NCBI RefSeq assembly: GCF_000003605.2
Contig: NW_003140816.1
Span: forward strand, 364,989-391,543
From: Saccoglossus kowalevskii
Lineage: Eukaryota; Hemichordata; Enteropneusta; Harrimaniidae
Length of the DNA: 26,555 bases
Direction of reading: 5' to 3'
A model generated the notes under the pieces. That model was not told the origin of the DNA. It worked only from the letters and a program-made list of their open reading frames with translations, and ran no database searches. This document shows positions 21,615 through 26,555 of this stretch, piece by piece. Each line of letters opens with the position of its first letter. Positions within the stretch are counted from its first letter, which is position 1. Made by a program: the position numbers and the translations under genes.

Positions 21615-21827
21615 TACTGTAGAATACTTTATTTTCGCTTGGAATTTATTTTCGCTATTTTCGCTGAGGGGATGATTCCGTGAAAATAAAATCCAGCGAA
21701 TATACTTTTTTTCCTATATTTCACATTAAACTCATCAAAAATCAGTGAAAATAAATTCCATACAAAACGCCCAAAAAGCCTTTTCAGTGAAAATTAATTT
21801 CCAGCGAAAATAAAGTATTCCACAGTA
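21615..21827 (+). mobile_element. short TIR element (MITE), copy 1
   Basis: The left end TACTGTAGAATACTTTATTT and the reverse-complemented right end TACTGTGGAATACTTTATTT differ at one position, and the similarity continues inward through TTCGC. The 213-base element can fold over much of its length. TA bounds both ends, but the termini are CTGT...ACAG, not the CAGT usual for Tc1/mariner, so the superfamily is open. It lies upstream of the PICALM 5' region. Confidence 0.85.
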
Positions 21828-21925
21828 TAAGAATTCTTTGGTCCTTTGCTTCATGATCAAATTGACCAAAATCAAATTAATGTAGTTCCACTGTGGCACT
21901 CTAGTTCCACAGTTTCAAAAACAGC

Positions 21926-22130
21926 TACTGTAAAATACTTTATTTTTAGCTGGAATTAATTTTCCCTGAAAGGACTTTTTGAGTGTTTTATATGAAATTT
22001 ATTTTCACTGATTTTTGACAAGTTTAATGTAAAATATAGGAAAAAAAGGCATATTCACTGGATTTTATTTTCTCTGAATTATTCTTTCAGCAAAAATTAT
22101 TTCCAAGCGAAAATTAAGTATTTTACAGTA
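21926..22130 (-). mobile_element. short TIR element (MITE), copy 2, inverted relative to copy 1
   Basis: Reverse-complemented, it aligns end to end with copy 1. The asymmetric internal landmark TCCTATATTTCACATTAAAC of copy 1 appears here on the opposite strand with one change. The ends are TACTGTAAAATACTTTATTT and, from the other side, TACTGTAAAATACTTAATTT. Confidence 0.85.
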
Positions 22131-24480
22131 CAGCATACAAGTCAATGTGAAGCTACTTCTAAGATTGTACCTGATTGGTTACCCAAACCTAACACCTAAC
22201 AATCAGACCAATCAGAGAGCTTGTTTGTTTACATTTATTTCCAATGTATCAAATCCTGCTGTGTAGATATGCTTTGACTCAACTGCAATCACGTAAACAA
22301 CAAGTACAGACCATACTCCAAATTAAATGTCAATATCTTTATTAAAAATCTATACATTATTTCATATAAATACACCAATGAAATCAAACAAGATTCCACT
22401 GTAAACCCCCCCCCCCCCATTATAAAGAGAATACCGTGATTTAATTTTGCCATTTTAATGCTTTGAGCAACTGAGTTTAAAGCGCAGTGGTCGTTGCGCA
22501 GCGCGCGTTCGAATTTTATGTAAATAAACAATGTATTTTACACGCATTGTATACGCCGCTATAAGTCTCATATCGAACAGAACGCGGCACGACGACTGTC
22601 GCTCTATAAATTCATAAACTTGGCAGGAAAATAATGAGTTCTATTGTTATTTTATATGTTCGCATGGATTGAATTTTAGCGGATTTTACTTATCGACAAA
22701 AATAGCAAAATTAAAAACAGTTGCATAATTAATGAGTTAACAGTACCAGATTTAACCATTACATGTACTGATTCCTCAAATTTAAATATCCAAAATATTT
22801 CCTGTAGGTCCATAGTTCATTCACTTAGCCAGACAAACTATGCTCTTCCACTGAGGTGCATGAAAGGGTAGCAACAACAATTACACAAGAGCTACCAGAA
22901 TAAGTTAAACAAAAAAAAGTGAAATCTAAACAGCTTTGAGTATTTCGATATTTTTGTCATGTTTAAATAATTTTGTTTGAAAATGCATCTAGAAAAAAGA
23001 CAAAATGGTAATATTCTTCACAAATAAATGTTTTGACAGTAAACATTGTGGTATTCGCTTGAAGATACGAGTTCGCAACATGTGCTTCAAATTTCTTGAA
23101 TATGTTGATAAATTTGGAGCACATGCTCATTTGCATAATTTCATCAAACGATTACAGTTATGTCTGCTGCCAAAACAAGCTATTTTATTGTAAATTTCAC
23201 TATTGTTTCTTCTAAGATAAAATATCAGGACATAAAATTAAACTGATCATGAAAATCGCTACCAATTTCTCTTGCAACATTCATAGGAACATTGCCAAGG
23301 AGATTTGTTTTGACTTTGCCTTTAATTTTCGGAAGAGAATACACCTATTTGAATATCCAAGTCTACTATATTTGATTGGAGTGCTGAAATTTTAATGAAA
23401 CTGAAAGTTTGTTCAAATGCTCCCAAGATTTAATAATTCACCATTTTCATATTTCATGCTCAAAATCTGATTTACTATTCGAAGATGGTTTCATCCACTT
23501 AATGTGTTTGAAGTATTTTTCACTGATTTGTTACGAATCCCAAGCAAGTTTATTGACTGGAAAAAGTATACCAACACCACAACAGTTAATGCACACTGTC
23601 ACTATTTTACCATACTCATTTGTTTGTCCAAATCAAACGTCTTCAAGTTCATGAATAATTCAAATCATTTGAATCAAACACTTTTGAAAGTGCCAAAGTC
23701 AAAACAAACACCACTGATTATGTTTTTAGTATTACAATGATGCAAAAGAAAGTGAAAAAGAAGTTTTCCTGATCAGTTTATCTTGGCACTCGCTGTAAAC
23801 ATGCACAAATATTCCCAAAGTTACCGTATCCATATTACCTTTTTAAATGAATTTCTAGTAGATAAAGTTGAAAGCTACCAAGAATCACATTATTTGTGAC
23901 ATTGTTAAAGTATGCTTTTAAAGTGTTATTAGATGTTTATTTCAGTTGTCATATTTTTGGGGGCGGACATCCGGGCATATTTATCGCCTTGCAATCATCA
24001 CTGGTGAATACACAAGCCAAAAACTTGAGAAAACTGTACTTTGAGGCTAGTTGTTGAGACTCTCCTGAACAGTGTAACAAGACATAAATTTGGTTGTTCA
24101 GAATTGTCTCATATTTTTCATGTTTTCACCGGCTCCACAACCAATGTTACACAGCAGCTTGCCTATAATGCATTGCTCATAGAAATACACTGTACATTAA
24201 TACACGTCCAAGCAACATAGAACCTTCTGTGATGTAGCTCCGTCGCTACGGATATACACTTAACAGATGACAGTATTTCACTTGATATCTAGTTTTCCTG
24301 TATGTAGGACATTTGATGACATTGCAATGCACAGCAAAGCGTTAATTCTTTGAAATGCCATCATTTTCCCCCACAAAATGTTCCACACACAAAGTAAAGC
24401 ATAATACAATCATTCCAGATTATCCATGGATGTGACTTTAGGTGAAATGTTGAATACAAATATTTATAAAATGTAAATTC
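22131..24480. other. intergenic stretch between PICALM and ABCB7
   Basis: It contains a C13 run at 22406-22418 and a CpG-rich patch around 22480-22610 (TTGCGCAGCGCGCG). At about 23235-23390 there are broken protein-like frames on the minus strand. No complete gene supported. Confidence 0.5.
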
Positions 24481-24491
24481 AAACACAAGGA

Positions 24492-24568
24492 CCTTGGCGA
24501 TGGTATAGTGGTTAGTGTAATTGTCTTGCACCACTGAGGTTCTGATTTTTGCTTGATTCCCAGAGCCA
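24492..24568 (+). mobile_element. tRNA-like SINE head
   Basis: TGGTATAGTGGTTAGTGTAA (A-box-like, from 24501) and GCTTGATTCCC (B-box-like, 24551-24561) have tRNA spacing, but the anticodon and acceptor stems pair badly. A degenerate SINE head is therefore likelier than a functional tRNA gene. A SINE body may extend to about 24740. Its 3' end was not found. Confidence 0.55.
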
Positions 24569-24949
24569 AATATGTTCACTCAACAATATAAAACAGAATG
24601 CAGTCTGCCCTGCCTTCCAAATAATGTGATGTTAGATTAGGTTTGGAGACTGGTTTGCACACATTTGCTTGCATCAGGAGAGACTGTAGATGTCTGTAGA
24701 TCAGGAAATGTCACCTGGCACAAAAAATATTTGAAAAAAATTCAACTGAGACACAGTAATCCACAAAATGCTCATAACATTGAATGAAGTGCATTGCTTT
24801 GCCCCTGACAATGGTGTTGAGTTCCTACTGCACAAGTGATATCAAATACAGTCACAAAATAGTCTTTTAAGTTTATAAATTTTTAGAAATTATCTTTAAA
24901 CTGCATCCACAGGTAATCTAAAATGATTGTACACATACCAGCATGGAGT

Positions 24950-24955
24950 TTTATT
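24950..24955 (-). terminator. candidate ABCB7 polyadenylation signal
   Basis: The minus strand reads AATAAA about 280 bases past the ABCB7 stop codon, and it is the first canonical hexamer I see in that direction. A GT-rich downstream element is not obvious, so this is a positional candidate only. Confidence 0.35.
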
Positions 24956-25236
24956 TTAAATTTCCATGAATGCATATTGTCAACCTGAAAAAAAGTGATG
25001 AATGCTCTCCCAAAGATTCCCTGATTGTAGATTTATAAAAATCCGTATTTAAATCAACATCAGTACATGGTTTGCACGCTTGGTACATGGTTTTCATTGA
25101 TGTGAAGATGGTTCCTTGATCCTCTGGCTTTGAGACATATGGTTTGCCAAGAATCAACTCCCTAATATATTGTTACAAAGTATTACCGGTACATCAGAGT
25201 AGTTCAGATTTGATTATAGTTGAACTGAAGACATAA

Positions 25237-25497
25237 TTATTCCTTTCCAACAACTCCAGCTTCACTATCACTTGCTTCGAGGGCAAAATGTTCATAGAGA
25301 GCTTTGTTTTGATTCGTCCAAAGACTGTAGTATAAGCTGTCCACATCTCGGAGTAAGTCGTAGTGTGTTCCTCTTTCTATGATTTGACCGTGATCAAGAA
25401 CTAAAATCTCATCACAGTCCATGACAGTGGTCAGTCGATGTGCAATAAATAAAGAAGTTCTGCCTGACGTGACACCACCCATAGAATCAAGAATGTT
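25237..25497 (-). CDS. ABCB7: ABCB7/Atm1-type mitochondrial ABC transporter, terminal coding exon
   Basis: Last coding exon, 86 codons plus stop, starting in phase 0 directly after a TTTATTTACAG acceptor (plus-strand CT at 25498-25499). The translation begins NILDSM and contains the H-loop (FIAHRLTTV, the switch histidine that contacts the ATP gamma-phosphate), then DEILVLDHGQIIERGTHYDLL and a LWTNQ stretch, as in ABCB7 and yeast Atm1, ending in a divergent acidic tail (ASDSEAG). Family knowledge: ABCB7/Atm1 is a homodimeric half-transporter of the inner mitochondrial membrane that exports a glutathione-linked sulfur or Fe-S precursor for cytosolic iron-sulfur protein assembly. The tail lacks the cysteine-rich end I recall from human ABCB7, which may be lineage divergence. 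ABCB6 is less likely: the ERGTH block and the DSITE motif in the preceding exon fit ABCB7 better. Confidence 0.92.
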   Translation of the reverse strand, partial: NILDSMGGVTSGRTSLFIAHRLTTVMDCDEILVLDHGQIIERGTHYDLLRDVDSLYYSLWTNQNKALYEHFALEASDSEAGVVGKE

Positions 25498-25833
25498 CTG
25501 TAAATAAATATATAATTTACAATGTTCACATTATTGTTGATATCAACAAAAACTAATACTGGTATCACATGATCGCATGCAGAAAACCCCAACGTTAAGT
25601 GATACGAATTAGGAAAAAAGGCATCATTTGGCGATGTGTTAACTGTTTGACGTGTTGGCACAAAACAAAGCAGCATTATTTTTTTTAACATTAAGTATTA
25701 AAGACAGCAATTCATATATTTATTTTATAGAAAACGTTATTTTAAAGTGTGCCACTAGAGGGCGCTATACACTTTTGAAACTGTTAAAAGTTTTTTTACA
25801 ACAGCCATTTGTCATTCCATATGGTTTTCTTAC
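25498..25833 (-). other. last intron of ABCB7
   Basis: The 336-base GT-AG intron is phase 0, with GTAAGAA at the donor and TTTATTTACAG at the acceptor. It is AT-rich except for a sharp GC-rich motif at 25752-25767 that resembles a CTCF core site. Confidence 0.9.
25752..25767 (+). promoter_or_regulatory. CTCF-like core motif
   Basis: The 16 bases CCACTAGAGGGCGCTA match the bilaterian CTCF core consensus (CCASYAGRKGGCRSY form) across its informative positions. The site stands in a strongly AT-rich intron, where such a GC-rich string is not expected from local composition. Binding is inferred; only the motif is seen. Confidence 0.5.
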
Positions 25834-25937
25834 CTGTTCAGTTATTGAATCTAATGACGATGTCGCCTCATCGAATAAAATAATTGAAGGATTTTTTAGA
25901 ACAGTTCTAGCAATGGCAACACGTTGCTTCTCACCTC
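25834..25937 (-). CDS. ABCB7: ABCB7/Atm1-type transporter, penultimate coding exon
   Basis: This 104-base exon is bounded by a TTTAACAG acceptor (CT at 25938-25939) and a GTAAGAA donor (AC at 25832-25833). It begins with the last two bases of a glycine codon, followed by 34 codons. The protein starts [10 protein letters not shown], the second half of the ABC signature LSGGEKQR, then has Walker B (IILFDE, with the catalytic glutamate present) and the D-loop SSLD, ending DSITEQ. The next exon resumes in phase 0, so the junction reads DSITEQ-NILDSM, matching DSITEE-TILGAM as I recall it in human ABCB7. All ATPase residues covered by the exon are intact, so nothing suggests a pseudogene. The preceding exon, which should end in LSG, was not found up to 26555 and probably lies beyond the window. 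Confidence 0.93.
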
Positions 25938-26555
25938 CTGTTAAATATAAAAGAAATTTTGAATCTGTTTCTACTGCAATCTTGAAAGTAATCTATTTGA
26001 AACTAGGAAGTGAGAGGACATAGATAGGAACTAGAATTGGTGCGTTACACTGGCACAACACATTTGACGATCAAATTCCCCCTAGGCAATTTGGCATAAC
26101 AGAGAAATGTGGTTTCATTTCAAACTCATCCATGAATCAGGTGTATTATATAATAATAATAAAATTAATAAAATTTCATGAAGTTAAAAGAAATGTTTTT
26201 TCAGATTGTCTAATTTCAAAGACAAACAGAGAAAATAATAAAAAAAAAGGCTTTATTTCAATTTTCCAAACGGATCGGTCATGATTGACAACAATTAGAC
26301 GTGATTATATTTGATCATACTGAACAAATTCTGTACATATTTGGCCATGTTCTATCTGAGGTATTCTGAATACATTAACATGTAAAATGTCTTCTAATGT
26401 CTTAATTGTCAAATAAAAGTCACCATGATCATGACATTCAAACCCTAGTAATATTTTCACAATTTTCTTTTGTATTTTTTATGACATTTGCAGGATTAGA
26501 GTATGACATGCTTACACCTTTCATATTGAATTATTTTCATTGCCTTACTTCCCTA
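25938..26555 (-). other. upstream ABCB7 intron, open at the window edge
   Basis: AT-rich sequence with no reading frame matching the expected preceding ABCB7 residues (the block ending GERGLKLSG). A GTAAGG-like donor on the minus strand near 26540 does not give the required exon end in G, so no exon was called there. Confidence 0.7.

Noticed and set aside
24492-24568. Functional tRNA gene
   Set aside because: A and B boxes are present, but the anticodon and acceptor stems do not pair well; a SINE head explains it better.
26530-26555. Possible ABCB7 exon at the right edge (GTAAGG-like donor)
   Set aside because: The implied exon end does not supply the single G needed to complete the glycine codon of the signature motif, and too few bases are present to translate.

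Overview
The window is AT-rich eukaryotic genomic DNA with split genes, GT/AG introns, tRNA-derived SINEs, several short terminal-inverted-repeat (TIR) elements and one 631-base assembly gap. Frequent ACATGTAC-type octamers, the element load and the protein matches fit a marine invertebrate, most likely a lophotrochozoan such as a mollusc. This is an inference; no single feature fixes the species. There are no bacterial operons, rRNA genes or CRISPR arrays.

Only two genes are certain, both partial and both on the minus strand. At the right end are the last two coding exons of a mitochondrial ABC half-transporter of the ABCB7/Atm1 type (25834-25937 and 25237-25497), carrying the end of the signature motif, Walker B, D-loop and H-loop. 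About 4 kb further on in the direction of transcription is the first coding exon of a PICALM/AP180-type clathrin assembly protein (21045-21174). It has the same 130-base length as I recall for the vertebrate exon and ends at a consensus GTAAGT donor. No second PICALM exon could be found in 1-21044, so the left four-fifths of the window is read as its first intron, at least 21 kb long. The two genes are neighbours in the same orientation. The sequence shows no functional link between them.

Layout. 1-470: no gene. 475-655: CpG-rich GCGA-type low-complexity block. 661-974: tandem array with an exact 105-base period made of 61- and 44-base subunits. 2959-3222: one possible small membrane-protein ORF on the plus strand. 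5422-5858: a minus-strand SINE with a roughly 37-base target-site duplication. 6500-6960 and 7882-8024: degenerate local repeats. 9339-9473 and 13281-13414: two copies of one dispersed repeat. 11121-11682: a TTAA-bounded TIR element. 13724-13810: a CCGCCAC mini-array. 14342-14972: gap. 15862-17653: a 1.8 kb TIR element. 17722-18147: a TAA-flanked TIR element. 21175-21440: PICALM 5' region with E-box and AAGATGGCGG motifs. 21615-21827 and 21926-22130: two copies of one short TIR element in opposite orientation. About 24492-24568: a second tRNA-like SINE head. 25752-25767: a CTCF-like core motif inside the last ABCB7 intron.

I did not find a new multi-gene system. The most unusual content is the density of unclassified non-autonomous elements in and beside the PICALM first intron, and the CTCF-like motif within ABCB7.
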